Source of the DNA: Phocoena phocoena
Lineage: Eukaryota > Chordata > Mammalia > Artiodactyla > Phocoenidae
Assembly (NCBI RefSeq): GCF_963924675.1
Contig: NC_089219.1
Location: 149,068,288-149,132,287, forward strand
DNA: 64,000 nt
Direction of reading: 5' to 3'
This document shows positions 1 through 10,949 of the stretch, in pieces. Numbering within the stretch: the first letter of the stretch is position 1; the number at the start of each line of letters is the position of its first letter. The notes beneath the pieces are model-generated. The model saw only the letters and a program-made list of their open reading frames with translations. It was not told where the DNA came from and ran no database searches. The translations under genes were made by a program, and so were the position numbers.

Positions 1-915
1 ACATTTTTACTAAACAAAATTGTTCTTATAAATTATTTTTTTCTTTATGAAGGAAATTCCTAACAAACAAAACTCTAACAACAAAGTATTAAGAAGTGGA
101 ACAGGAAAGAGAGAGAGAGGCAGATACTCAAATTGAAGCAGAAATGTTTCAGAAGAGGCTGAACCCTCTCCTCACCACACACATCTGTGAGGGGCTCCCC
201 AGATACCCTAGAGCTGAATGGAACACTTTGGAAAACATTCACTGGAGGCTAGAGCTAGGGTTAACCAGAGAGTAGCTGAAATCAGGAGTTAGAGTTTGAC
301 TCAGCATAAAAACGAAGTCTCTTATAATTAAAGCTGACCTACCAGGACATGGGATACTCAGTGATGTAGTGATTTCTCTGTCTTTGAAATGATCAAATAG
401 TAGCCAGAAGGCCACTGACAGGAATGCAATAAAAGTATTTCCTGTACTGAGGAAGAAGAAAGATGACATTACCTCAAATTCCTTTTCAGCTCTCAGGTTC
501 TATGAGTCTTTGGCATGCTCAAAGTTGTATTTTGATGTAGTGGGAGGCCCAAGAATTGAACCCAAGTCTTGGCCTCTAGGTCTTGGAAATTTTGAGCACA
601 GGAGTGAGTTAGGCATCAAGAAAAGTTTGAATCCAGGGTTTTGCCCAGAAGCAAAAGAACAAATGAAATGCTGCACATCGCACCTTATGGTACATGATGG
701 GGAGACCTCACTATCATCAGAGTCTTCCTATCAGGACCCCAGGAGGAAGCTGATGTCAGTGGTCCTCTGCCGCTTTGTGAGGAGTTTCAGGTTTTGCGTC
801 TTGATGCAAACCTCATAAACATATTTAGAGAGTTTATCTTTCCATGTTCTGCTGTCACCAGACCTTCTGGACCACCTCTCCTTCTCCTGATAGGGAATCC
901 AACTTATTTTAACGT
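1..915. other. Unannotated AT-rich stretch
   Basis: I recognise no gene or repeat here. Open frames of up to 102 codons exist on both strands and overlap one another, with no splice-like borders and no similarity to a known protein. A short GA run lies near 109-121. It may hold decayed repeats below what can be seen by eye. Confidence 0.5.
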
Positions 916-921
916 GAGTGA

Positions 922-1390
922 TTTTTATGGGTTGAATTTTATCCACCTCCCCCGTCCCTCCAACAAAGAGATATGTTTAAGTCCTAAGCCCTCATAACTC
1001 AAAATGTAACTCTACTTGGAAATAGAGCCATTGCAGGTATAAGTAGTTAAGATGAGGCCATACTGGAGTAGGTTAGGCCCTAATCCAACGTGACTGGTGT
1101 TTTTCTAAGAAAATAGCCGGATGAAGGCAGAGACACCGGGTGAATACCATGTGAAGACAGAGGATTGGAGAAATGCATCTATAAGCCAAGGAACATCAAA
1201 TGTTGCAGGTAACACCAGAAGCTAGGAAGGGACAAGGAAGGATTTCCCTACATGTTTTGGAGGGAATACAGTCCTACTGACCCCTTGATTTCAGACTTTT
1301 AGTCTCTAGAATTATGAGACAATAAATATCTGTTGCTTTAAGCTACCTAGTCTGTGGTACTTTGTTATCACAATCCTAGGAGATATAATA
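922..1390 (+). mobile_element. MaLR-type solitary LTR (MLT1-like)
   Basis: The start 'tatgggttgaattttatcc', the middle 'taatccaacgtgactggtgt' and the end 'gagacaataaatatctgttg' match the LTR class I know as ERVL-MaLR/MLT1-like. The AATAAA near 1320 is the LTR's own polyadenylation signal. A 6-bp match 'gagtga' flanks it (916-921 and 1391-1396), consistent with a short LTR target duplication. Relatives lie at 36851-37255 (opposite strand) and 40287-40747. No internal retroviral genes are attached. Subfamily is uncertain. Confidence 0.65.
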
Positions 1391-1396
1391 GAGTGA

Positions 1397-3110
1397 CTCT
1401 CCCCATACTGGCCTTGGTTACTTAGAAACAGATTTGCCTCTTTTCCTTTTAGGTCATGTCATAGGGCCCATGATCGGCAGAAAGTTGGCAGGTGGTTTTC
1501 TCTGCTTTGCTTCTCACCTCCTGTGTTATAGAAAGATCATTCTCCCACATCTTGAGAATGTTGGCAGACAAGAGAGCAGGAATGAGTGTCAGGGGAAGTG
1601 AGCACTGTCTTGAAGCTGGTCTTGATTTGACTGACCAAGGGGCCTCATCATTTTGAAATTTAATCTAGCAATCTGCAAAATGGAGATAATACTTTTTTAA
1701 TATTTTTTACTTTCTTGTGGTCACTTCTTCTGGGTAATGTCAGGGCATAAAAAAAGAAAATCTTTGAGCCGCCCTGACAGGAGTATAGGGGAATCTAATA
1801 CAGGCAACCCTGGGCTGTCAGCAGGAGAGCAGGGCCACTTAGGAAGCGCCAGGGACTAGAGCCAGGATGGAAGGATGGACCTGAGTACAGGTGAGGTCAG
1901 AATCAGGGGAGCAGTCAGTAAAAGAGAAAGGGCACACAGCTGCCATGAAGCCAGGGAAGAAAACTGAGTTCTGTTAGTCCAGTCAAGAGGTAGCAGGCAA
2001 GGTGGAGAATCCAGGGTAGTAGTCCAGGTTAGTGGATAACTAGTCAAGGGGCAGGGACATGGGCAAAAGCAAAGATAGACTATACCAGTAGAAACAGTGG
2101 AACTTTCTGAGGTTTAAGTGGAAAAAAAAATGAGCAAAGCAGAGAGGCAGGATAACACTTGGGGCTCTGTAAGAGCAAACTGGGTTTAATCACTGATCCT
2201 CAGACAGAACGATTTGCCTTCTGCCCAGGTTTTAAGAAGCCTTCTTGGTCTGCATTGATGAAGACCAGAGTACCATGCAGATTTTACTTATAAGAGATCA
2301 AGTAATTAAAACCTTGCATACAGCAGGAACACAGTAAAGATGGTTTCTGCCTTTACTTCAGGGTAAGACCAGTTCTGTGGGTGCTGGTGGTTGGCACGTG
2401 CATTCCACACCAGGGCTGCACCCTCCAGCTACCCCTATATTGAACTCTGTCATTTATCTTAGAACAATAAACACAAACTGCTTTCATAACTGGAAAACAA
2501 TATAAAATCCACTGCAGTTTGAACACAGACTGAAATTCACTGTCTTTCTACTTATTTCCTTATTAAAGCTTTGACCTACTCATTCCAAACCTGTGAGTTT
2601 CAGGTTTTTCAATCTACAAAATAGAGGCATTGTGGTACATACCAGTCCAATAAGGCCTGAGGTCAACACATCTCAGAAGAAGTACATACCTTCCAGAAGC
2701 TACTCCTGTGTGTGGTTGGTATTGATAAGGGAAGGACTTAATAAGCAAGAGGGTAGCACATATGTGAAAGTGGGGTGTGATATCTCCCCAGAGAGCTCAA
2801 TAAGAAGCAACAAGAAGCCAGGGAGGAGTGTAGCGTTGTACTGTCAGTTGGTAGGGATGTTTTTCATTTCATCAAAAGAGGCAATGAAAGAGACTTTCAG
2901 GAAGGGAGACAGAGAAATTGGATGTGCCCTGCCCCCAGCACTCCTCCTTGGAGATGTGCAAGTCTTCTTTCCTTTATAGCTCACTCATCAACATTTTGGA
3001 AGAAGCAATATGTTTTTTTCTCTTTGTTAGTAAAAATTATATAAATTCTAGCCAATATAATTAGTTCAGCAGTCACTCCTTCAATCCAGCTGTGTTTATG
3101 GGCACCTACC
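1397..3110. other. Unannotated stretch, partly purine-rich
   Basis: No recognisable gene. About 1640-1710 ('ctgcaaaatggagataata') looks like a MIR scrap. Roughly 1800-2150 is rich in A and G on the plus strand. An open frame of 128 codons at 2593-2979 has no recognisable domain and no splice context, and I treat it as chance. Confidence 0.45.
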
Positions 3111-3114
3111 AATG

Positions 3115-3310
3115 AAACCACTTACTGAGTGCTACTGTATGATGAACATCCTTCATGCGTTATCTCATACAATCATGCTAACAATCCTTTGCTATGGATG
3201 TTAACGTCTCCTTTTCAACAGAAGAGGAATCTAAACCTCCGTAAAGTTAAGTCACATACCCAAGGCCATCTACTTAAGAAACAGCACAACTCAGATTAGA
3301 AACCAGGATG
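3115..3310 (-). mobile_element. MIR SINE fragment
   Basis: The order 'cgttatctcatacaatcatg', a two-codon-like drift, then 'aaagttaagtcacatacc' and 'caaggccat' follows the reverse complement of the MIR core (gaggaaactgaggc...ttaagtaacttgcccaaggtcacac). It is diverged, as expected for an ancient mammal-wide SINE. Confidence 0.6.
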
Positions 3311-3684
3311 GTCACAATTTTAAAAAGAACCTCTAATGGAGGAATTTGAGCCTAGTTATGAATGAATCGTGAAGTACTTTTGGACAGAAAGAATTTCCTG
3401 TTGAGAAATAAGTCAGTGAGGTAGAAAGAAGGAAGAAAGAGAAAAGAGCCAACATTGTATTGTGTGTCCCCTCTGTGGGGGACTCTCGACATACCTTTCA
3501 TTCTCATGACAATCCACGCTTGTCTGGCACTCAGCGTTGGCACTTTCTTTGCTACTGTACACTGCTTCTCAGCAAGAACTGTGTGTTCGTTTGTCTTATT
3601 TTGACTTCCAACCTTTCATTCCCCTCTCCCTTTGACATGCCCAAATGACTTCCCAGAAAGTTGGCTCTAAGAGCAGTGATAGCA

Positions 3685-3830
3685 GATAATAACTCGATGT
3701 ATCATTTATTGTTCACCTTCTTGGTACCAGTCTCTGTATTGAGCTTTTTATGTGGGTTTTCTCTTTTAACTCCCCACCAAAATATAAAGAAGATGGTATT
3801 ATTATCCCCACCTCATGGATGAGAATATTA
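3685..3830 (-). mobile_element. MIR SINE fragment, 3' part
   Basis: 'attattatccccacctcatg' near 3798-3818 and the preceding 'ttttaactcc' match the reverse strand of the MIR 3' half (attattatccccattttacagatgagg). The tRNA-derived half is missing or too diverged to see. Confidence 0.55.
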
Positions 3831-4925
3831 TCACCATATATTTTTCTCTATTTTATGCCTCCTCTGCTTTAAAATATCTCCCCATGGAGTTAGGGATCAT
3901 TACCTGGGAAGGAACACATATCCTCCTAGAAGTAAAACTGAACACAGACACAATCGCCCTCTCCTCCAAATTGCCATCCGATGCAAAGCTGCTTCCTTTT
4001 GTCTACAATTATCCTACCTCTTGTTTGTTTATAGCAGCCTCAGAGTTAGTGCACAGACAGGGATGCTGAGATTATTTAGATTCTCATAACACAGCAGATA
4101 CTGAGTAAGGTAAGACCTGCCAGGGTGCAGTGGGTGCCCCATGAGTGCCTTTATTAAGGTGCTGATAGAGTAGCACCCCTGCCCCCAGCTCTGTCCTGGC
4201 CCAGCTGGGTCTGGGTTTGAAAGGGGATCCTGACAGGTCTACCAAAGAAGATGAAAGAGGAAGCAGGGGCAGGGGACAATGGATGGGTTAATGTGCAGAC
4301 ATAAACTTTACAGCTCGGGGCAAGGCCACCATAAACCTCCTCCACACTGCACCGCACAGGTTGTGATGGTGGCAACATGCCTTGGATGGTGGATTTACTT
4401 GGGATTCTCAAGGAAACTGTGGTTGCAGACCTGCCTGTTCTCCCTGCCATGCAAGGACCTTCATTCCTGATCTCTGCAGAGGCTGTAAACTTTGGGACAG
4501 GGAGGCAGGGACCGCAATTCTCAGGGGGAAACTCAGGGGATTCTAGTGGTCTGGGCAGCTCCATGGAATTGGAACTTGAGCTCTTGGAGGATGCTGCCTA
4601 CAGGTAAAACCAAGTGGCACATTTGAACAAATTTCAAATACTTTAAAAGGTCATCTCATCCATGCCCTGTCTCTTCTTTAGACCAATTCAGAACCATTTC
4701 AGACTGAAAACTTTTCCTGTTTTCAAAAACCGCCAAGTGTAAAATTATGTATTGGATTTATTTGAACAACTTAGATGACCAAAAAAAAAAAAAAGTTTTC
4801 TTAAGTCTAACCTTAATCACTCACGCTTTAGGAACACAGGCTATTTCCTCTTGTTCTGCCTTCTGGAGTGATGAAGGATATTTTAGTGACATCTTGAATC
4901 ATTTAGAGGGAATGAGGGTTCAATT
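3831..4925. other. Unannotated stretch containing an exon candidate
   Basis: No repeat recognised. Open frames overlap on both strands at about 4154-4607 (up to 136 codons on the minus strand), which argues against any single one being real. The only part with splice-like borders is 4480-4603, listed separately. An A13 run lies at 4781-4794. Confidence 0.4.
4480..4603 (+). other. Weak candidate coding exon
   Basis: A pyrimidine-leaning tract ending 'cctgatctctgcag' (AG at 4478-4479) precedes 124 bases, and 'ctacag|gtaaaa' (GT at 4604-4605) follows, a fair donor. Read from 4482 the frame stays open for 40 codons and is acidic near its end (MELELELLEDAAYR). I recognise no family, and a minus-strand frame is open over the same bases. 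Without conservation or RNA evidence this is only a candidate; chance is the likelier explanation. Confidence 0.18.
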
Positions 4926-4929
4926 TCAT

Positions 4930-5515
4930 ATGACAAATATTTGCTGAGTTCCTGTGTACCTAATTCTGAAATGGGGCGGGAGGGTCACAGAGGTAACAAG
5001 GTTGGCTTCCTCCTACAGAAGCTCTCAGTCTGGAGAAGGAGGAAGGTTCTCACATCACTAATTATGCAGAATGTGGCATAGGTCATAGTAAGGCCACAAG
5101 AAGGGGGATATGAAGCCACTGATTTTAACTGGAACCAGGTAATTCTGTGAAGAGAAGGATACCCTGGAGATCACCTGCCTCCCATCAGAGGCAAATGGGA
5201 TGGAAACAGAAGTCCAGGTGCACTTGGCACAGGTGTCTGCCAAGAGGAGGAAGCCATCAGAAGAGGCCCCGGATGGCTGTGCCCGTAGACCTGGATTGTG
5301 CTGGCACTGAGTTCTCTCCAGACATCACAGTCTTCCTATGGAGCACCCATTCTTCCCTTCCTCCGTTCACTTGTCTAGTTCATATTTGTCAGTCTCACAC
5401 CTACTGTGTTCCTGGTCCTGAGCTTTGTGTGGGAAATTTGTCAGTGAAGAAGGCAGACAAAGGAAAGGACCCCTACCCTTGTGGAAAGGGGCATGGGAAA
5501 AAGAAGAAATACTGA
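4930..5515 (-). repeat. Ancient LINE remnants (L2-like), two pieces
   Basis: 4930-5045 ('atatttgctgagttcctgtg') and 5355-5515 ('cacacctactgtgttcctgg') each follow the pattern of an antisense L2 3' end (caaatatttattgagcacctactatgtgccaggcac). The sequence between, 5050-5350, is unassigned. An open frame of 122 codons spans the second piece and is not meaningful. Confidence 0.4.
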
Positions 5516-5594
5516 ACAAATATGCATTGAGCATAAGCCACAGTGCAGAATCAAGGACCTGGCAATGTAGTGGAGGTAGTAAATGTGACAATCT

Positions 5595-5823
5595 GAGGTC
5601 CTCTTAAAATGTAGCTCCACCCTGGTCGCATCCCCTCACTATCTGTCACCATAGGCTCCCTTATCTTCCTTCCTAATGTCTATACATACCTAACAGTTCA
5701 TTACATTGCTTATTGGCTGTCTCAACTGATTGGAAACTCCAGGAGGGTAGGGAGTTGTCTTATTCAATGCTCTATTCTTAGTATGGAGAATCATGCCTGG
5801 AACATGATAGATACTCAAATTTA
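5595..5823 (+). mobile_element. L2 LINE 3' end fragment
   Basis: The series 'ggaaactccaggagggtagg', 'tcatgcctggaacatgatag' and 'atactcaa' matches the sense L2 3' end (gagggcagggact...gcctggcacatagtaggtgctcaataaa). Confidence 0.6.
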
Positions 5824-5917
5824 TTCTATATCTATCTATCCATCTATCTATCTATCCATCTATCTATCTACCTATCTAACTATCTGTCATCTATCTACTT
5901 ATTTATTTATTTATGAT
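5824..5917 (+). repeat. (TCTA)n tetranucleotide microsatellite
   Basis: About 94 bases of imperfect TATC/CATC units with TACC and TAAC variants, passing into TTAT units at the 3' end. It directly follows the L2 tail. Tetranucleotide arrays of this size often vary in length between individuals. Confidence 0.9.
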
Positions 5918-5984
5918 AGCGTAGAAAAGCTAATGAATTCTTACAGGCAAATAATGATTTCAAGATTTCAGAGAAAGAGGAAGT

Positions 5985-6385
5985 AAGCACAGGAAAGGAT
6001 GCTGAATTGACATATTAGTCATTACAAAACTGCAAGTTAAATCACAATGAAAAACCATTACCTGTTGCAATGGTTGAAATTTCGAAGACTGACCACACTT
6101 AGTGCTGGAACAACTGGAGCTTTCAAACACTGGTGTAAAATGATACAAACACTTTGGGAAACAATTTTGCAGTTACTTTAAAAAGTTAATCAGGGGGCTT
6201 CCCTGGTGGCGCAGTGGTTGAGAGTCTGCCTGCCGATGCAGGGGACGCGGGTTCGTGCCCCGGTCTGGGAAGATCCCACGTGCCGCGGAGCGGCTGGGCC
6301 CGTGAGCCATGGCCGCTGAGCCTGCGCGTCCGGAGCCTGTCCTCCGCAACGGGAGAGGCCACAACAGTGAGAGGCCCGCGTAACG

Positions 6386-6427
<42 letters not shown>

Positions 6428-6990
6428 AATCATATACTCACCATAAAATCCAGACATTCTACTTCTGTGTGTTTATCCAAGAGAAAGTGAAAGCATACAT
6501 CCAAGCAAAGACTTGTACAAAATTGCTTATAGCAGCTTTATTTGTAACAGACAAAAACTAGAAACAGCCAAATGTTCATCAACAGCTATGGGTACAATGG
6601 AATACTACTCAGCAATGAAAAGGAATAGACTATTGATACATATAAGATCACGGATGACTCTCAGAATAATTGTGTTGAGTGAAAGAAGCCAGAACAACAA
6701 AAATACAGAATGCATGGTTGCATGTACTATATAAAATTCTAGAAAATGCAAACCAATCTATAGTGACGGAAGCAGATCAGTGGTTGTCTGGGGACTGGGG
6801 TGGGAGTGCAGGAAGGGACAAGGAGGTGGCACAAGGAGACATGGGGAAACTTTTGGAGATAGTAGATTTGTTTGTTATTTTGATTGTGCTGATGGTTTCA
6901 TAACCATATGCTTACATCAAAACTTAAAAAAATGTAAACTTAAATATGTACAGTTTATTATATGTCAATCATACTTCAATTAAAATGAGA
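5985..6990 (+). mobile_element. Old L1 3' end (ORF2 tail and 3' UTR), split by a SINE
   Basis: 'gcaatggttgaaatttc', 'tatagcagctttatttgtaa', 'caatggaatactactcagca', 'gtgagtgaaagaagccag'-like text and the final 'tcaatcatacttcaattaaa' follow the order of an L1M element from late ORF2 to the 3' end. The body is interrupted at 6193-6424 by a CHR SINE; the two halves rejoin cleanly across the duplicated site. All reading frames are broken. Confidence 0.8.
6193..6424 (+). mobile_element. CHR-type tRNA-derived SINE, young insertion
   Basis: Full-length copy starting 'gggggcttccctggtggcgc'. A pol III A box (tggcgcagtgg, 6207-6217) fits the consensus exactly; a B-box-like ggttcgtgccc (6250-6260) differs at one conserved base. 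It ends in an unbroken run of 36 A (6389-6424). The 12-bp target duplication aaaagttaatca (6181-6192 and 6421-6432, sharing A with the tail) is perfect. The pure tail and perfect duplication point to recent insertion into the older L1. The family is known from cetaceans and hippos. Confidence 0.93.
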
Positions 6991-7124
6991 AAAAAATTAA
7001 AAGCTACATGTTTGAAAAGTTCAGGATTGCTCTATGAATATACAAGTCAGGCAAAGCATTGATGTGTCTTGCAGATTGGACCATAAGAATATGGCATTTA
7101 CCACTACCTAGAAGAAGTATTAAG

Positions 7125-7365
7125 AATATTAGTTAATATGCATTGAAAACTTGCCATGTGTCTGCAACTAGGTTCTGTGCATGCATTATCTCAGTTAAGC
7201 CCTGCAATAATTGTGAGGCTGGTAATTTTATTATCCAATTTTCAGTTAATAAAATTGAAGATCAGGAAATTTAATGATTTGCCAAATACCTCGGGACATA
7301 AGCAAAATTTGAAAACAGACCCATTTGATTTTTGAGTTTAAACTCTTAATCACTATGCTATTAAT
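7125..7365 (-). mobile_element. MIR SINE, nearly full length
   Basis: 'cttgccatgtgtctgcaact', 'cattatctcagttaagccct', 'aaattgaagatcaggaaatt' and 'aactcttaatcactatgcta' follow a reversed MIR from its 3' end to its tRNA-derived head. Confidence 0.7.
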
Positions 7366-7559
7366 AAAACATACTTACATTTTGGAAGAATTGGGTATGG
7401 GTTTGGGGGGAATACTGATGAGATAGTTGAGTCTAATGCTAAATATCCACTATTAGTAAAATTTAGTTTGAATGATAATTTCCCAAATCAAAAGTATTAA
7501 AGCAATAACAATTGTTGCAATTCTATATTTAGAAATCCTTAAAGCAATCCTCTTACCTC

Positions 7560-8200
7560 TCTCAAATGTGACTTCTTCCATCTCCACCTCTGTCGCCATC
7601 ATCTCTTCCTGGACAGCTGATCAGCCTCCTGGATGGTCTACCTGGCTTGTATGTTCCACATAGCAGCCTGAGTGATCACCTTGAACCTGAAATAGTATCT
7701 TGCTATTTTCTTCATACCATCTGATGGTGTCCCAGGACACAAAATATAAACTCCTAATCCTGATTTGACCTCACCTTATACCAGTCCCCCCAGGATCTCT
7801 GCTTTTCAGTCTCACCAACCTCCTTTCTGTTCAATCACGTAATATGAATTCCCATCTAAGGGCCTTTGTACTTGAAGTGTTGTTCCTGTAGGTTTCTGTA
7901 TGATTCGTCTTTTCTTATTCTGGTCTCAGCTCAAATGTCAGGCCTTCCCTAACTTCCCTAGGTAAGAAGTCTCACACTTGACCCTACAGTCTTTTCCATT
8001 ACAATACCAAGTTCTCTTATATTCATAGCATTTACTACTATCTGAAATAACCTATTCATTTATTTTATTATCTATCTTTCCTCAATAGATTTCCTGTCCA
8101 TTAGAACAACAAATGTGTCAATCTTTGTTTATCATTATATCCCCAGGGCCTAGTACAACGTTGGTCATATAATGGTTGCTTAAGAAATATTGAAGGAACA
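7560..8200 (+). mobile_element. L2 LINE, late ORF2 and 3' end
   Basis: 'ccaggacacaaaatataaac', 'gggcctttgtacttgaagtg', 'ctcagctcaaatgtcaggcc', 'catagcatttactactatct' and 'ccccagggcctagtacaacg' appear in the exact order of an L2 consensus as I remember it. It is one of the longest L2 pieces in the window and carries several frame breaks. Confidence 0.75.
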
Positions 8201-8204
8201 TATG

Positions 8205-9440
8205 CACTACATGAAAGAATCAATGGTCTGTGTTGAGATGCAATCCCAAACCTCACCAGCAGGTGTTATAGTTCAACACCTGATAGTTGCAACCACCAAC
8301 ATGCCAGCTTGGATGGTTGCTACTACCAATGTATCAGGTTCCATGTCAACAATTTATTTCCTAATTTTTTAAGTTTAAGATGCCATCTAGTGAGTGACAG
8401 CAAATGGACAGTGTCTAGTCAATCTGATGTGACATCCAAATTACAAAATTTCCTCTGCTTAAATTGACCTAAACTCACCACCTAAGATCACCCATTAGGC
8501 TCTCTTAGGATTGCATACACTCAGCCAGGCCTCAGGGCTGGGGTAAACAGTGTTTAGTGACACCCTTTCTTATTTCCCACTTTCTCTCCCTTTGAGCTTT
8601 TCTTCTACAATGACTTGTTTGTGAAATAACCTCAACCTAAACTCTCAACTAGTTGAATATTCACAACTGTGTCTAAGTATCACAAATCATTTGCTTCTTT
8701 GGTGCTATTCTGAGGCTGAATCTTCAGAGTGCCTCTCTTTGGATTATCAAACCTGCCAACTCTCCCTTCTGGCTGCCAAGAATTCGCAGCAGCAATAAAA
8801 GCTCGGAAAACTCTGCTGTAAATAATCCAAGTCTCTACCCATTATAATCAATAAATAAATTATAGTGGTGCTGGGCAGCAGTCCATCTTACTAGGGGTCT
8901 ATCTGTGATTTTTCTAGAACCCAGGTTTTAGGTGGCTTTCCTTGGTGGTGTGCAGGATGTACTGGAAAGAAATCTAGATCATAAAGTTGATCAGGCAAGA
9001 GATAAATAGACTGACCTATCTCTGAACTATGTAGCATTTCTTTAAAAATTCTTCTCCGTGAGGGCTGTTTCCTAGCTGCAGAGAACCAGACAGGAAACAA
9101 AAGAATCTTCTTTTTTTTAACAAGCAAACTTTTTGACAAACAAACTATTCCTTGTATGTCTCTTTGTAGATGGGTGCTGTCGGCAACACAGAGAGAAGAG
9201 AAAGCCTAAACAATGAAGCAAGCCCTGTGCCCACATGCTGTCAGACATTTGGGAAAAGAACAAAACCAAAGCAAAGCCACTGAACAAACACAATGGCCTA
9301 GTCGGCTACCTTTCTTGAGGCACAGAACAGGACAGGACAGCGCTGTTCTCCCTGCCACCCCTGCCTCCCCCTCCCTAGCATGCCTACTCCTTGGCTGCCT
9401 GCTCTCCTTTCTCCCTTCTCCCTGAGGCACGGTGTGGACT
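8205..9440. other. Unannotated stretch
   Basis: No gene recognised. The stretch 8278-8339 has a locally repeated motif (gttgcaaccacca and gttgctactacca) that also pairs imperfectly. 9213-9425 carries overlapping frames of 70-83 codons on both strands. A small GGACA repeat lies near 9329-9340. Confidence 0.4.
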
Positions 9441-9453
9441 AGCAGTTTGACTA

Positions 9454-9496
9454 GCAATACTAGTTGGTGGAGTTTTAATCCACCAACTAGTATTGC
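9454..9496. repeat. Perfect 18-bp inverted repeat (hairpin)
   Basis: Arms gcaatactagttggtgga (9454-9471) and tccaccaactagtattgc (9479-9496) are exact reverse complements around a 7-base loop gttttaa (9472-9478). The bases just outside do not pair. No T-run follows, so it is not a terminator in the bacterial sense. The stem is shorter than a typical microRNA precursor. A perfect stem in an otherwise old, drifting stretch suggests a fairly recent local rearrangement such as template switching. Confidence 0.95.
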
Positions 9497-9840
9497 AGCC
9501 TCATAGAGCGGCTTTGAATTTATGAAACAGTTTGAGGGGGAAATAAGTCACCCTTTTCCTTGGATAATGTAAGCTAAGAGTGGTGCTTCCAGGGGGAGAC
9601 TTGGGACGATGCTAGGGGACCGAGGAAAGTGGGGGCACCTCCCGCTCTCAGAGTCTCCTTTGAATTGACTTTACTCAGAGGTCTTGAAAACTCCTCAGAC
9701 CACTTCCTGTGAGCTCTTGGCAGTAACTTGGGAAGGTTTTATGAAGACCAGTGTTCGAGGGCCTTGGTCACGACAAAGCTCTCTTGAGTATGGAGAATGA
9801 ACAGTGGCACATAGCTGGTTGCACACACAGATGTGTAGGA

Positions 9841-9862
9841 GTGTGTGAGTGTGTGTGTGTAC
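9841..9862 (+). repeat. Short (GT)n tract
   Basis: A brief GTGTGAGTGTGTGTGTGT run followed by ACAC, too short to be highly variable. The rest of 9497-9915 shows no recognisable feature. Confidence 0.7.
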
Positions 9863-9932
9863 ACAAGGAAACAATGGCGACAACTGGCATGAGACTTTGA
9901 ACTCAACGTAGATTTAAAAAAATATGTATTGA

Positions 9933-10131
9933 GGGCTTCTCTGGTGGTGCAGTGGTTGAGAGTCCACCTGCCGATGCAGGGGACGCGGGTTTGTGCCCCG
10001 GTCTGGGAGGATCCCACATGCCGCGGAGCGGCTGGGCCCGTGAGCCATGGCCGCTGAGCCTGCGCGTCCGGAGCCTGTGCTCTGCAACGGTAGAGGCCAC
10101 AACAGTGAGAGGCCCGCGTACCGCAAAAAAA
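9933..10131 (+). mobile_element. CHR-type tRNA-derived SINE
   Basis: Same family as 6193-6424, starting 'gggcttctctggtggtgcag'. It is bounded by a 17-bp target duplication aaaaaaatatgtattga (9916-9932 and 10132-10148). The A box is altered (tggtgcagtgg) and the tail is a short A-run. More substitutions than the first copy suggest a somewhat older insertion. Confidence 0.93.
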
Positions 10132-10334
10132 AAAAAAATATGTATTGAATGAATAAATGAATGCTGTGGCCTGTAGTTACCAATCAGAGTAGACTCCTTA
10201 GGATTGCGATCTCTAAGGAATACTATTATTTAGTCTAATAAAGCCAGTTAAAAAATGTATCTGTCTCTCCTAAAGCCCACATTTCTCTACCCTGGACATC
10301 CTTTTCCTACCATGGAAACTCCATGGACTCAGTA

Positions 10335-10530
10335 GGAGGCAAATATGGGCTTAAATTCTGAATTCACCATTCAATAACTAAAAAAACTTGGAACAATAAG
10401 TTAAACTCTGAGCGTCCGTTTCCTCACCCAACAATGGATGTAGTATGTATATATACACAGGGCAGGAGTAGTGCTTCCCAGAGACAACCTGTGTGAAAGT
10501 GCTTTGCAAATGGTAGAGTGATAGAGCGAT
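10335..10530 (+). mobile_element. MIR SINE
   Basis: 'gttaaactctgagcgtccgt' and 'ttcctcacccaacaatggat', then 'gtgaaagtgctttgcaaatg', follow the sense MIR core (aacctctctgagcctcagtttcctcatctgtaaaatgg) and its 3' part. Confidence 0.65.
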
Positions 10531-10849
10531 GTACACATGCAGCAGACACACATTGCTATTTGTTCCTCTTTGCTTTTTTTGGTCCTTGGACGAATATTGC
10601 CCAAGAGTCTGGTGAATTTTATGTTCAGATAAGTAGGCCTAGCTAAGTGTTCTCCCTTCTCGTGCCAAGATGGCAGTGGGTATTCATGGGTTTCTGGGCT
10701 CTGAACACTGGAGGGAGAGGAGAGGGAGGCCCCTTCCTGAACACACTGTGGAGCTGGGTCAGTAGGCATGGTTCCGGCTTAAGGCAACTGTAGGTTTTTA
10801 GCTGTGGGTTTACATCTGTACTTAAACAAACACAATATGAATGGCTTGA

Positions 10850-10853
<4 letters not shown>

Positions 10854-10894
<41 letters not shown>
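10854..10894 (+). repeat. (TG)n microsatellite
   Basis: About 20 uninterrupted TG dinucleotides. Such pure runs are usually polymorphic in length and can adopt left-handed helix. Confidence 0.95.
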
Positions 10895-10895
<1 letters not shown>

Positions 10896-10949
10896 CCATA
10901 TCAAACTTAAACAGTCCCATTTGTATAGTTTTGCTTTTGTTTCCTTTGC

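Noticed and set aside
5783..5986. 67-codon frame with a tyrosine/serine/isoleucine repeat
   Set aside because: Direct translation of the (TCTA)n microsatellite.
6207..6260. Pol III A and B boxes as a tRNA gene
   Set aside because: They are the internal promoter of the SINE; the sequence does not fold as a cloverleaf tRNA.
6173..6457. 94-codon minus-strand frame with a GLSLL-like and TNPRPLHRQ-like peptide, echoed at 9914-10183, 19900-20265 and 46883-47423
   Set aside because: All are the CHR SINE read in frame. The shared peptide reflects shared repeat DNA, not a gene family.
8278..8339. Imperfect hairpin and gttgc-type direct repeat
   Set aside because: Only 7-8 paired bases per block with mismatches; not distinguishable from chance.
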